A stretch of DNA of 38,431 bases from Lysobacteraceae bacterium (GTDB lineage Bacteria > Pseudomonadota > Gammaproteobacteria > Xanthomonadales > Xanthomonadaceae), in the NCBI GenBank assembly GCA_004297225.1, contig SCUI01000006.1:1-38431 (forward strand). The letters run 5' to 3'. Below are positions 18,582 through 26,695 of the stretch, in pieces. Positions within the stretch are counted from its first letter, which is position 1. The number at the start of each line of letters is the position of its first letter. The translations under genes were made by a program, and so were the position numbers. The notes below the pieces were generated by a model. The model worked only from the letters and a program-made list of their open reading frames with translations. It ran no database searches and had not been told where the DNA came from.

Positions 18582-19112
18582 ATGCACTGCCCCTTCTGCC
18601 AGCACGCCGATACCCGGGTCATCGACTCCCGGGTGAGCGAGGACGGGGCGACGATCCGCAGGCGCCGCGAATGCGAGGCCTGCGGTGAGCGCTTCAGCAC
18701 GCTGGAGACGATCGAACTCAAGTTGCCGGTGATCATCAAGAGCGACGGGCGCCGCGACCAGTTCGACGCGCGCAAGCTGCGCCAGGGCTTCGACCGTGCG
18801 CTGCAGAAGCGGCCGGTGGCGGAGGAGCAGATCGAGGCCGCGGTACGCGCGGTGGTGCACCAGCTGCGCATGACCACCGAGCGCGAGATCGCCTCGCGCC
18901 GGGTCGGCGAGTTCGTGATGGCCGAGCTGCGCAAGCTCGACCACGTCGGCTACGTGCGCTTCGCGTCCGTGTACCGCGCGTTCGAGGACGTGGCCGATTT
19001 CCGCGAGGAGCTCGACCGGCTGGAGCACGACCTGCCGGGCGAGGGCCAGTTGCCGCTGCTGGGCGCCGAGATCGTTCCGATCGACCGGCACGCCGAAAAG
19101 AAGAAGAAATGA
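18582..19112 (+). CDS. nrdR: Transcriptional repressor NrdR
   Basis: NrdR represses ribonucleotide reductase operons when dATP/ATP binds its ATP-cone. It has 176 residues. The N-terminal zinc ribbon has Cys3, Cys6, Cys31 and Cys34 ([16 protein letters not shown] and ECEACGERF). The ATP-cone covers about residues 49-139, with [14 protein letters not shown] and [11 protein letters not shown]. The basic end (EKKKK) is unusual but harmless. There is no Shine-Dalgarno before ATG 18582: the preceding 30 bases are the pyrimidine-rich repeat. Translation may rely on restart from the four-helix stop at 18577-18579. It overlaps ribD by four bases (ATGA). Confidence 0.96.
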   Translation: MHCPFCQHADTRVIDSRVSEDGATIRRRRECEACGERFSTLETIELKLPVIIKSDGRRDQFDARKLRQGFDRALQKRPVAEEQIEAAVRAVVHQLRMTTEREIASRRVGEFVMAELRKLDHVGYVRFASVYRAFEDVADFREELDRLEHDLPGEGQLPLLGAEIVPIDRHAEKKKK

Positions 19113-20209
19113 CCGAAGGTTTCCAGTTCTCCGCCACCGACCACGCGATGATGGCCCGCGCCCTGCGCCTGGCCGAGCGCGGCGCCTACACGACCAAGCC
19201 CAACCCGATGGTCGGCTGCGTGATCGTGCGCGACGGCGAGGTCGTCGGCGAAGGCTTCCACGAGCGCGCCGGCGGCCCGCACGCCGAGGTGTTCGCGCTG
19301 GAAGGCGGACGCGAGCGGGCGAAGGGCGCCACCGCCTACGTCACCCTCGAGCCGTGCTCGCACACCGGCAAGACCGGCCCCTGCGCCGACGCCCTGGTGG
19401 CTGCCGGTGTCGCGCGCGTGGTCGGTGCGATGGACGATCCCAATCCCAAGGTCAACGGCGGCGGTTACGGCAAGCTGCGCGAGGCCGGGGTGCAGGTCGA
19501 ATCGGGGCTGATGGAACAGCAGGCGCGGGAGTTGAACCGCGGCTTCCTGTCGCGGATCGAGCGCGGCCGGCCGTGGTTGCGGGTGAAGCTGGCCACCAGC
19601 CTCGATGGCCGCAGCGCGCTGGCTTCGGGCGATTCGAAATGGATCAGCGGCGAACCGGCGCGGATGGACGTCCAGCACTGGCGTGCACGCGCCGGCGCGC
19701 TGCTCACCGGCGCCGGCACCGTGCTGGTGGACGACCCGCACCTGACCGTACGCCTGCCCGAAGGCGTGCCCTTCGTGCCGCCGCTGCGCGTGGTGCTCGA
19801 CCCGGGCCTGGCCACCGTCGCCCGCGGCCACATCCGCGACGGCAGCGCGCCGACGCTGTACCTGCACGCGCCCGACGCGAAAATGCCGCGCGGGATCGAC
19901 GCGCAACATGCGCACGTGCCGGTGCACGGTGGCCTGATCGACCTGCCGGCGGTGATGGCGCTGCTGGCCGAGCGGCAGGTCAACGAAGTGCAGGTGGAAG
20001 CCGGTGCGACCCTCGCCGGTGCGTTCCTCGCCGCCAGGCTGGTCGACGAACTGCTGCTGTACGTGGCGCCGGTGATGCTGGGCGAGCGCGCCCGGCCGCT
20101 GTTCGAAGGCTTGCACATCGACGAAATGACCGAGCGCCTGGCGCTGGATATCCTCGAGACCCGCCGCATCGGCGACGACGTGCGCGTGCTGCTGCGTCCG
20201 AAGTTCTGA
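19109..20209 (+). CDS. ribD: Bifunctional diaminohydroxyphosphoribosylaminopyrimidine deaminase / reductase
   Basis: RibD carries out the second and third steps of riboflavin synthesis: deamination of the pyrimidine, then reduction of the ribosyl side chain with NADPH. It has 366 residues. The N-terminal zinc deaminase domain has His58-Ala-Glu60 and the cysteines 83 and 92 of [11 protein letters not shown]. The reductase domain begins near residue 155 with [18 protein letters not shown] and includes [13 protein letters not shown]. The ATG overlaps the nrdR stop, and the stop overlaps the ribE start (TGATG), so it is part of one coupled unit. Confidence 0.96.
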   Translation: MTEGFQFSATDHAMMARALRLAERGAYTTKPNPMVGCVIVRDGEVVGEGFHERAGGPHAEVFALEGGRERAKGATAYVTLEPCSHTGKTGPCADALVAAGVARVVGAMDDPNPKVNGGGYGKLREAGVQVESGLMEQQARELNRGFLSRIERGRPWLRVKLATSLDGRSALASGDSKWISGEPARMDVQHWRARAGALLTGAGTVLVDDPHLTVRLPEGVPFVPPLRVVLDPGLATVARGHIRDGSAPTLYLHAPDAKMPRGIDAQHAHVPVHGGLIDLPAVMALLAERQVNEVQVEAGATLAGAFLAARLVDELLLYVAPVMLGERARPLFEGLHIDEMTERLALDILETRRIGDDVRVLLRPKF

Positions 20210-20814
20210 TGTTCACCGGTCTCGTCCAGGGTGTCGGCCGGTTGCTCGCGCGCGAAGCGCGCGGTGGCGATGCGCGCCTGCGCATCGCCTTCGGCACGCT
20301 CGACGCCGCCGACATCGCCCTGGGCGAAAGCATCGCGGTCAACGGGTGTTGCCTGACCGTGGTTTCATTCGACGCCGACGCATTCGAAGCCGACGCATCC
20401 AACGAAACCCTGGCACTCACCACGCTCGGCCGGTTGCCGGTGGGCGCCGCGCTCAACCTGGAGCGCTCGCTGCGCGCGGCCGATCGCATGGGCGGCCACC
20501 TGGTCAGCGGCCATGTCGACGGCATCGGCCGAGTGCTGGCGATCGAACCCGATGCCCGCGCGCAACGCTGGCGGTTTGCGGCACCGCCGCCCCTGCTTCG
20601 CTACATCGCGAAAAAGGGCTCGATCTGCGTGGATGGCGCCAGCCTCACCGTCAACGACGTCGACGCCGCGGGCTTCGAGGTCGCGCTGATCCCGCACACC
20701 GTCGCGCATACGGCTTTCGCTGCCACGCGCGCCGGCGACGCGGTCAACCTGGAAGTGGACCTGGTCGCCCGCTACGTCGAGCGTCTGCTGTCCGAACGGA
20801 GCAAAGAAGCATGA
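20209..20814 (+). CDS. ribE: Riboflavin synthase, alpha chain
   Basis: This enzyme dismutates two molecules of 6,7-dimethyl-8-ribityllumazine into riboflavin and the pyrimidine intermediate. It has 201 residues with the two internally repeated lumazine-binding barrels. The first starts [12 protein letters not shown] and has VNGCCLTV. The second has GHLVSGHVDGIGRV and ICVDGASLTVND. A C-terminal helix with VDLVARYVERLL makes the trimer contact. The symbol follows the ribE usage for the alpha chain (ribC in E. coli). It is coupled to ribD and ribBA by overlapping start and stop codons. Confidence 0.95.
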   Translation: MFTGLVQGVGRLLAREARGGDARLRIAFGTLDAADIALGESIAVNGCCLTVVSFDADAFEADASNETLALTTLGRLPVGAALNLERSLRAADRMGGHLVSGHVDGIGRVLAIEPDARAQRWRFAAPPPLLRYIAKKGSICVDGASLTVNDVDAAGFEVALIPHTVAHTAFAATRAGDAVNLEVDLVARYVERLLSERSKEA

Positions 20815-21935
20815 GTTTCGCCACCATCCCGGAATTGCTGGAGGAAATCCGCGCCGGGCGCATGGTCGTCATCGTCGACGACGAGGACCGCGAGAACGAA
20901 GGCGACCTGATCATGGCCGCCGAACTGGTGCGGCCGCAGGACATCAACTTCATGGTCACCCACGCGCGCGGACTGGTCTGCCTGTCGCTCACCCGCGAGC
21001 GTTGCCGGCAGCTGGGCCTGCCGCCGATGGTGCGCGACAACACCTCGCCGCACGGCACCAACTTCACCGTCAGCATCGAGGCGGCCGAAGGAGTCACCAC
21101 CGGCATCAGCGCCTACGACCGCGCGCACACCGTGCGCACCGCGGTGCGACCCGACGCCAGCCCGGCCGACCTGTCCCAGCCCGGGCACATCTTCCCGCTG
21201 CAGGCGCAGCCCGGCGGCGTGCTCAGCCGCGCCGGCCACACCGAGGCCGCCAGCGACCTGGCGTTGCTCGCGGGCATGGAGCCGGCGGGCGTGCTGGTTG
21301 AAATCCTCAATGCCGACGGTTCGATGGCGCGGCGCCCGGAACTGGAAATCTTCGCCCGCGAGCATGGCCTCAAGCTCGGCTCGATCGAGGACCTGATCCG
21401 CCATCGGCTGGATACCGAGCACACGGTCGAACGCGTGGACGAACGCGAGATCGACACCGAGCACGGTTCGTTCCGGTTGTTCACCTACCGCGACCGGCTG
21501 AACGACGCGCTGCATTTCGCGATGGTGCGCGGCGAACCCGATGCCGCGATGCCGACGCTGGTACGGGTGCAGGTGCGGAACCTGCTGTCCGATGCCCTGC
21601 ACTGGCGCCGCGGCGACTTCGGCCCCGCGGTCGGCGACGTGCTCGCGCGCATCGCCGCGGAGGATCGCGGGGCGCTGGTGCTGCTGGGCGAACCGCACCG
21701 CGGCGCGCCGGAACAGGCCGAGGCCCTGCTGGCCCGCCTGCGCGCACCACAGCCGGAAAGCGAAGGCGCCGGCGGCGCCCGCGTGGGCGCGCTGGCCGAA
21801 TGGCGCCGCAACGGCGCCGGCAGCCAGGTCCTTGCCGACCTGGGCTACGGCAAGCTGCGCGTGCTGGGAACCCCGCGCCGGCAGGTCGGGCTGGCGGGAT
21901 TCGGCCTGGAGGTCGTCGAGTACCTCCCGATGTAG
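20811..21935 (+). CDS. ribBA: 3,4-dihydroxy-2-butanone 4-phosphate synthase with a degenerate GTP cyclohydrolase II domain
   Basis: The N-terminal half, about residues 1-205, is a complete RibB domain that makes dihydroxybutanone phosphate from ribulose 5-phosphate. It has VDDEDRENEGDLIMAAE, HGTNFTVSI and AGHTEAASDLALLAG. The C-terminal half has the GTP cyclohydrolase II fold but lacks its key residues. Where three zinc cysteines are expected, the sequence reads RVQVRNLLSDALHWRRGDFG with no Cys. The catalytic REG and GRGIGL motifs are also absent. It probably works only as RibB, like the RibBX hybrids known from other proteobacteria. A separate ribA should exist elsewhere. Length 374 residues. 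Confidence 0.93.
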   Translation: MSFATIPELLEEIRAGRMVVIVDDEDRENEGDLIMAAELVRPQDINFMVTHARGLVCLSLTRERCRQLGLPPMVRDNTSPHGTNFTVSIEAAEGVTTGISAYDRAHTVRTAVRPDASPADLSQPGHIFPLQAQPGGVLSRAGHTEAASDLALLAGMEPAGVLVEILNADGSMARRPELEIFAREHGLKLGSIEDLIRHRLDTEHTVERVDEREIDTEHGSFRLFTYRDRLNDALHFAMVRGEPDAAMPTLVRVQVRNLLSDALHWRRGDFGPAVGDVLARIAAEDRGALVLLGEPHRGAPEQAEALLARLRAPQPESEGAGGARVGALAEWRRNGAGSQVLADLGYGKLRVLGTPRRQVGLAGFGLEVVEYLPM

Positions 21936-21938
21936 CGC

Positions 21939-21976
21939 AGCGAACGGGCTTTTCGCGGCTTGCGCCGCTCCTACAG
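21939..21976. repeat. Xanthomonadaceae-type dispersed hairpin repeat
   Basis: The minus strand reads CTGTAGGAGCGGCGCAAGCC followed by GCGAAAAGCCCG, with a small hairpin (GCGGC and GCCGC arms around 21955-21968). It closely resembles the TAGGAGCGGCTTCAGCCGCG repeats common between genes in Xanthomonas and Stenotrophomonas relatives; that comparison is from memory. It occupies most of the 75-base gap between ribBA and ribH. Confidence 0.55.
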
Positions 21977-22010
21977 TAGACTGGCATGCCTTTCCCGACT
22001 TCCCTGCGCC

Positions 22011-22493
22011 ATGCCGCATTTCGAAGGCGACCTGCGAGCTCCCGCGGGCGCCCGCTTCGCCATCCTCGCCAGCCGCTGGAACCCGCGCATCGTCGATGCG
22101 CTGGTCGCGGGCGCGCGCAAGGCGTTCATCGAGCACGGCGTCGAAGACGGCGCGGTGGACGTGGTCCGCGTGCCCGGTGCCTGGGAATTGCCGCTGGCGG
22201 CGGAACGGCTGGCGCGCGCCGGCGGTCACGCCGGGATCGTGGCACTGGGCTGCGTGGTCCGTGGCGACACCCGTCACTACGAGCAGGTGGCCGACGGTTG
22301 CGCGCAAGGGCTGATGCGCGTGGCGCTGGACCACGGCGTGCCCGTGTGCAACGGCGTGCTCGCGGTCGAGGCGCATGCCGACGCCGAGAAGCGCGCCGGT
22401 GGCAGCCACGGCAACAAGGGCGAGGAAGCGGCGATGGTGGCGATCGAAATGGCGCAGCTGCTCTCGCAACTGCCGGCGAAGGAGCAGGCATGA
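22011..22493 (+). CDS. ribH: 6,7-dimethyl-8-ribityllumazine synthase
   Basis: RibH condenses the pyrimidinedione with dihydroxybutanone phosphate to give lumazine, the substrate of riboflavin synthase. It has 160 residues, the normal subunit size. Family motifs: [51 protein letters not shown] with the catalytic His, and [19 protein letters not shown]. The usual form is a large hollow capsid or a smaller oligomer; the sequence alone does not tell which. ATG 22011 is preferred over an in-frame start at 21960, which lies in the repeat. It overlaps nusB by four bases (ATGA). Confidence 0.95.
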   Translation: MPHFEGDLRAPAGARFAILASRWNPRIVDALVAGARKAFIEHGVEDGAVDVVRVPGAWELPLAAERLARAGGHAGIVALGCVVRGDTRHYEQVADGCAQGLMRVALDHGVPVCNGVLAVEAHADAEKRAGGSHGNKGEEAAMVAIEMAQLLSQLPAKEQA

Positions 22494-22954
22494 ACCGGCG
22501 GCGCAATCCCGGTGGAATCGACCCGGTCCATCGTTCGCGCGCCCGTCGCCGCGCGCTGCAGGCGATCTATGCCTGGCAGATCGCCAGCGGCAGCGCGCAA
22601 CAGGTGATCGCGCAGTTCGCCCACGAGCAGGCGAACGAGATCGCGGACCTCGAGTATTTCGAGGACCTCGTGCGAGGTGTGTTGCGGCTGGCACCGTCGC
22701 TGGACGAGTCGCTGTCGGCGTTCGTCGACCGCGACATGGACCAGGTGGACCAGGTCGAGCGCGCCGCGCTGCGGATCGCGGCCTACGAGCTGCTGCATCG
22801 CCCGGACATCCCGTACCGCGTGGTGATCAACGAGGCGATCGACAGCACCAAGCGTTTCGGCTCCGAACACGGCCACACCTACGTCAACGGCGTGCTCGAC
22901 AAGGCCGCCGCGGAATGGCGCGCGCCGGAGTTCAACGCGCCACGCCGCTCGTAG
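22490..22954 (+). CDS. nusB: Transcription antitermination factor NusB
   Basis: NusB binds boxA RNA with NusE (S10) in rRNA antitermination complexes. It has 154 residues, all helical. The N-terminal region [19 protein letters not shown] and the C-terminal [23 protein letters not shown] (read as [18 protein letters not shown]) are NusB signatures, followed by [10 protein letters not shown]. The arrangement ribH-nusB-thiL is conserved in many proteobacteria. The start overlaps the ribH stop by four bases. Confidence 0.95.
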   Translation: MNRRRNPGGIDPVHRSRARRRALQAIYAWQIASGSAQQVIAQFAHEQANEIADLEYFEDLVRGVLRLAPSLDESLSAFVDRDMDQVDQVERAALRIAAYELLHRPDIPYRVVINEAIDSTKRFGSEHGHTYVNGVLDKAAAEWRAPEFNAPRRS

Positions 22955-22977
22955 GGGCACGGCCGGGCGCGACCGCC

Positions 22978-23925
22978 GTGGAATTCGCCCTCATCGACCG
23001 CATCCGCCGCCGCGTCGCCGAACGCGACGACGTGCCGCTTGGCATCGGCGACGACGCCGCGCTGCTGGCGGTGCCGCCGGGACACTGGCTGGCGGTGGCC
23101 ACCGACACGCTCAACGACGGCGTGCATTTCCCCGCCGACACCCACGCCGCCGACGTCGGCTGGAAGGCGCTCGCGGTCAACCTGTCCGACCTGGCCGCGA
23201 TGGCGGCGACGCCGGCGTGGGCAACATTGTCATTGTCGTTGCCCCACGCCGACGGCGACTGGCTCGAGGCCTTCCTCGATGGCTTCCTGGCACTGGCCGA
23301 CGCGCATGGCGTCGCGCTTGTGGGCGGCGACACCACGCGCGGGCCGCTGTCGGTGTGCGTCACCGTGCACGGGCTGGTCGCCGCGGGGGGGGGATTGCGG
23401 CGCGCCGGAGCGCAAGCAGGCGACGACGTGTGGACGAGCGGCACGCTCGGCGACGCCGCCGCCGCGTTGGCGCAATGGCGCGCCGGCGGTGCGGCCGATC
23501 CCGGATTGCGCGCGAGGCTGGACCGGCCGGCGCCGCGAGTCGCCCTCGGCCGCGCGCTCCAGGGCCTGGCCAGTGCCGCGATCGACGTGTCGGACGGCTT
23601 GCTGGCCGACCTCGGCCACGTCTGCGCGGCCAGCGGCGTAGGCGCCGAAATCGAGCTCGCATCGCTGCCGGCGTCGCCGGCCTTGGCCGAGGACTTCACC
23701 GGGGACGCGCGCGCAGGCCTGCAGGCCTGCGGCGGCGACGACTACGAATTGTGCTTCACCGCCGCTGCGTCGCGGCGCGAAGCCATCGAGGCGATCGCCC
23801 AAGCGCTATCGCTGCCGCTCACGCGCATCGGCCGTATCGTCACCGGACGAGGCGTGCGCGCCCTGCGCGCGGATGCCAGCGAATGGCAGCCGGAACGCGC
23901 GGGCTACGTGCACTTCTCAGGGTAG
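22978..23925 (+). CDS. thiL: Thiamine-monophosphate kinase
   Basis: ThiL phosphorylates thiamine monophosphate to the active cofactor thiamine diphosphate. It has 315 residues from GTG 22978. Motifs: PLGIGDDAALLAVPPG, ATDTLNDGVHFP, NLSDLAAMAATPAW, DVSDGLLADLGHV and CGGDDYELCFTA, all with metal- or ATP-binding acidic residues. The ribosome site is weak, and the start lies 23 bases after nusB. A run of nine G residues at 23385-23393 encodes three glycines and would shift the frame if its length changed. The stop overlaps the end of the convergent SGNH gene by nine bases. Confidence 0.94.
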   Translation: MEFALIDRIRRRVAERDDVPLGIGDDAALLAVPPGHWLAVATDTLNDGVHFPADTHAADVGWKALAVNLSDLAAMAATPAWATLSLSLPHADGDWLEAFLDGFLALADAHGVALVGGDTTRGPLSVCVTVHGLVAAGGGLRRAGAQAGDDVWTSGTLGDAAAALAQWRAGGAADPGLRARLDRPAPRVALGRALQGLASAAIDVSDGLLADLGHVCAASGVGAEIELASLPASPALAEDFTGDARAGLQACGGDDYELCFTAAASRREAIEAIAQALSLPLTRIGRIVTGRGVRALRADASEWQPERAGYVHFSG

Positions 23926-24813
23926 GGTCTGCGCGCCGTTCGCGATCGCGTACATCGGCGCCAGCAGCGCGGCCTTCACCAGGAACCGGCTGCCGTCGCC
24001 GGCCAGTTGCGGCTGGGTCTCCATCGGGGCGTCGGCGTGCACGTCCGCCGCGGCGGGGAGCATGGGGAAGTCCAGCATCAGGTCCTGCGGCTCCGCCTGG
24101 CGGCCGGTGATCGCGGCGTAGAGCTGCGCGGCCATGATCGTGGACGAGGCGATGCTCGGGTGCGCGCCGTCGGACAGCACCTGGGCGATCGGGCGTCCGG
24201 CGGCGAAGTCGAACAGCGCGCCGGCGGCGGGCACGATCCGGATCGTCGCGCCGTCGCGCGCGATCCAGCGCGCGAAGCGCTGGTAGGTGTCGGCCGATAT
24301 CTCCTTGCGTTGGCGCAGCTCCGCCGGGCCGCCCCAGTCGATGCCGCGAGGCCGCTGCCAGGTTTCCAGCAACAGCACCCGTGCGCCGCGATCCCGCGCC
24401 AGTTCGACGAACCCGCGGTGCGCGGCGGCGCTGCGCCTGCATACGGGATCCCGCTCGCTTCGGCGGACGCAGGAGAGCAGGCCGCCGAGTTCCTGCAGCA
24501 CCACCACGTCCCACTCGCCGCCGCGCAGCGCCTCGGCGGCATGGCCATCGTCCCAGAGATCGTCGAGTTCGGCGCCGGGTATGGCGTAGGTGGCGGTCTG
24601 GATCACCGGGCCGCCGGGTTGCGAGGCGGCGACCGCCGCGACCATGCGGGGCAGGTTGTTGGTGTAGGTGAGGCTGTTGCCGATGAACATCACCCGTAGC
24701 GCGGGCGCCGGTTCCGTGGCGGGCGACGCCTCGGGTGCGTGCACTTGTGCCGGCGCGGCGAACGCCGCGGCGGCCAGTCCAAGGGTGGACAACAGGCGCA
24801 CGATCACGTTCAT
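23917..24813 (-). CDS. Secreted SGNH/GDSL-type hydrolase
   Basis: A 298-residue protein with an N-terminal signal peptide (hydrophobic core LLSTLGLAAAAFAAPA, probable cleavage near residue 26). It is therefore likely periplasmic or exported. The block I nucleophile motif is MFIGNSLTYTNNLP, with Ser in GNS in place of GDS. The block V motif DGAHPS supplies the Asp and His. A conserved WDVVVLQELG and the following ETWQRP are also typical. Four cysteines or fewer are present, including LLSCVRRSERDPVC, which could form a disulfide. The substrate is unknown: esters of lipids, sugars or peptidoglycan acetyl groups are all possible. It is convergent with thiL. Confidence 0.8.
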   Translation of the reverse strand: MNVIVRLLSTLGLAAAAFAAPAQVHAPEASPATEPAPALRVMFIGNSLTYTNNLPRMVAAVAASQPGGPVIQTATYAIPGAELDDLWDDGHAAEALRGGEWDVVVLQELGGLLSCVRRSERDPVCRRSAAAHRGFVELARDRGARVLLLETWQRPRGIDWGGPAELRQRKEISADTYQRFARWIARDGATIRIVPAAGALFDFAAGRPIAQVLSDGAHPSIASSTIMAAQLYAAITGRQAEPQDLMLDFPMLPAAADVHADAPMETQPQLAGDGSRFLVKAALLAPMYAIANGAQTLP

Positions 24814-24855
24814 GGCGGCAGGCCCGGGGTGGCGTGCCGCGAACTTACCAGTTTT

Positions 24856-24882
24856 CCGGGCGGGGACGCAGGCCCCGCCCGG
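24856..24882 (-). terminator. GC-rich hairpin after the FAD oxidase gene
   Basis: Arms 24856-24865 and 24873-24882 pair perfectly over 10 bases around a 7-base loop. It lies between the FAD oxidase stop and the SGNH start on the minus strand. There is no T-tract on that strand after the stem, so it is not a textbook intrinsic terminator. Confidence 0.4.
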
Positions 24883-24909
24883 GATGGCAGGCGTCAGCCG
24901 GCCTGTACT

Positions 24910-26289
24910 TCAGGGCAGCAACTTCCCGGGATTGAGGATCCCGGCCGGGTCGAACAGTCGCTTCAGGGCCTGCATGAGCCCCAGGGCCCCGGGATCGAGG
25001 GCGGTTTCCATGAAGTCGCGCTTGGCAAGGCCGATCCCGTGTTCGCCGGAAAGCGTGCCGCCCAGGTCCAGCGCCAGCGCGAAGACCCGTGGCATCGTTG
25101 CGGCAGCCTGCGCCGCCTGGGCAGCGTCGGCCGGGTCGAACAACAGGTTCACGTGCAGGTTGCCGTTGCCGGCGTGGCCGAAGGTCACGATCGGCAGCCG
25201 CGACTCCCGTGACAAGGCCTGGACTCCGCGCACCAGTTCGGGAATGCGCGACACCGGCACCACCACATCCTCGTTGATCTTGCCCGGCGCCAGCTTGCGC
25301 AAGGCAGGGGACAAGGCCTTGCGCGCTGCCCACAGCCGTGCCCGGGCCGCTTCGTCCGCGGCTTCCTCCAGCGCCAGCAGGCCTTCGCCGGATGCCGCGC
25401 GGCCCAAGGCTTCGATCGCCGCGGGCAGGGTGCCGGCCTCGCCGTCGGCCTCGATCATCAACAGCGCGCCGGCTTCCGCGGGCAGATCGACTCCACCGCC
25501 CTCGCGCGCCAATCGCACGCACTCGCCATCCATGAACTCGAGCATCGAGGGTGTCACCGGTTGCGCCATCAATCGCGCCACCGCGGCCGCCGCCGAATCG
25601 ACATCGCGATAGAGCGCGCGCATGGCGCGACGCGCCGCCGGCAACGGAGTCAGCCTGAGCGTCGCCTCGACGATCAGGCCAAGCGTGCCCTCGCTGCCGA
25701 CCAGCAGGCGCTGCAGGTCGTAGCCGGTCGAACCCTTGGTGGTGGCGCTGCCCAGTCGCACCAGTTCGCCGGTGCCGGTGACCACGGCAAGTGCGAGCAC
25801 GTTGTCGCGGCTGGCGCCGTACTTCACCGCGCGCGGACCGCCGGCGTTGCAGGCGAGATTGCCGCCGACGGTGGAAAAGTCGGCGCTGGTGGGATCGGGC
25901 GGCCAGAACAGGCCGTCCGCCTGCAGCGCGCGTTGCAGCGTGCCGTTGAGCACGCCCGGCTCGACGATCGCGCAGCGATCCCCGGGCCGCACTTCGAGGA
26001 TCCGGTCCATGCGTTCGAACGAAACGACCACACCGCCGGCGACCGGCACCGAGGCGCCGGTGGTGTTGGTGCCGCGGCCGCGCGCCACCAACGGAACGCA
26101 GTGCTCCGCGCATGCGCGCACCACCGCGACCACCTGCTCGCGGGTGGTGGGCAGCGCGACCGCCCACGGCACCGAGAGAAGACGCGAATTGTCATAGCCG
26201 TAGACCAGGCATTCGGCCGGATCGCGGCGCCAGCCGTCGCCCAGCAGCGCGGCCATGGCCTGGTGCATCGTGTCGGGAAGGGTAGCCAC
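24910..26289 (-). CDS. FAD-linked oxidase of the GlcD / D-2-hydroxyacid dehydrogenase family
   Basis: A 459-residue flavoenzyme that probably oxidises a D-2-hydroxyacid such as D-lactate or glycolate. The FAD-binding (PCMH-type) domain covers about residues 35-210, with PLVARGRGTNTTGAS, DPTSADFSTVGGNLACNAGG and the nearby YGASRDNVL. The FAD-oxidase C-terminal domain follows, with FGHAGNGNLHVNLLFD and LGGTLSGEHGIGLAKRDFM, where His residues near the flavin are expected. It has no iron-sulfur domain of its own, and no GlcE/GlcF partner is adjacent. The GTG at 26289 is chosen because it lies four bases after the yraN stop; ATG 26268 is the alternative. Confidence 0.87.
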   Translation of the reverse strand: MATLPDTMHQAMAALLGDGWRRDPAECLVYGYDNSRLLSVPWAVALPTTREQVVAVVRACAEHCVPLVARGRGTNTTGASVPVAGGVVVSFERMDRILEVRPGDRCAIVEPGVLNGTLQRALQADGLFWPPDPTSADFSTVGGNLACNAGGPRAVKYGASRDNVLALAVVTGTGELVRLGSATTKGSTGYDLQRLLVGSEGTLGLIVEATLRLTPLPAARRAMRALYRDVDSAAAAVARLMAQPVTPSMLEFMDGECVRLAREGGGVDLPAEAGALLMIEADGEAGTLPAAIEALGRAASGEGLLALEEAADEAARARLWAARKALSPALRKLAPGKINEDVVVPVSRIPELVRGVQALSRESRLPIVTFGHAGNGNLHVNLLFDPADAAQAAQAAATMPRVFALALDLGGTLSGEHGIGLAKRDFMETALDPGALGLMQALKRLFDPAGILNPGKLLP

Positions 26290-26293
26290 GGCC

Positions 26294-26695
26294 TCAATCG
26301 TCCGCGCGGAAGGCGTCGCGGATCCAGCGCAGGCCCGGTTGCGCGGGATCGCCGCTGGCTTCCACCACGTCGAAGCGGCACGCGGCGTCGGGACAGCCTT
26401 CGCGAACCAGGTAGAGCTGCGCCGCCTGCAACAGCTTGCGTCGCTTCCAGCCGTCGATCGATGCGGCGCCGCCACCGTGCCCGTCGCCGGCGCGATAGCG
26501 CACCTCGACGAACACGAGCACCTCGCCGAGGCGGTCGCGGTCGCGCATCACCAGGTCGAGTTCGCCGCAGCGGTAGTTCACGTTGGCGGCGACGAACCCC
26601 AAGCCGGCGGCGACCAGGTGTTCGCGCGCGGCCTGCTCCACGAGCGCGCCACGCGCACGAAGATCAGGACGCGCGGCGGCTTCAGCCGCCGGCAT
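26294..26695 (-). CDS. yraN: YraN family (UPF0102) putative endonuclease
   Basis: A 133-residue protein of the UPF0102 family with a Holliday-junction-resolvase-like nuclease fold. Motifs: [31 protein letters not shown] with the Glu-x-Asp metal site, and [10 protein letters not shown], in which the usual Lys of the VEVK motif is Arg. [18 protein letters not shown] is the conserved C-terminal helix. The ATG overlaps the lpoA stop by 14 bases. The layout rsmI divergent from lpoA-yraN is widely conserved. The cellular role is unsettled. Confidence 0.9.
   Translation of the reverse strand: MPAAEAAARPDLRARGALVEQAAREHLVAAGLGFVAANVNYRCGELDLVMRDRDRLGEVLVFVEVRYRAGDGHGGGAASIDGWKRRKLLQAAQLYLVREGCPDAACRFDVVEASGDPAQPGLRWIRDAFRADD

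Noticed and set aside
20700..20820. FMN riboswitch before ribBA
   Set aside because: ribBA overlaps ribE directly, leaving no leader, and no RFN-type sequence was recognised.
24856..24882. Strong intrinsic terminator
   Set aside because: The hairpin is good but has no T-tract on the relevant strand; kept only as a low-confidence terminator.
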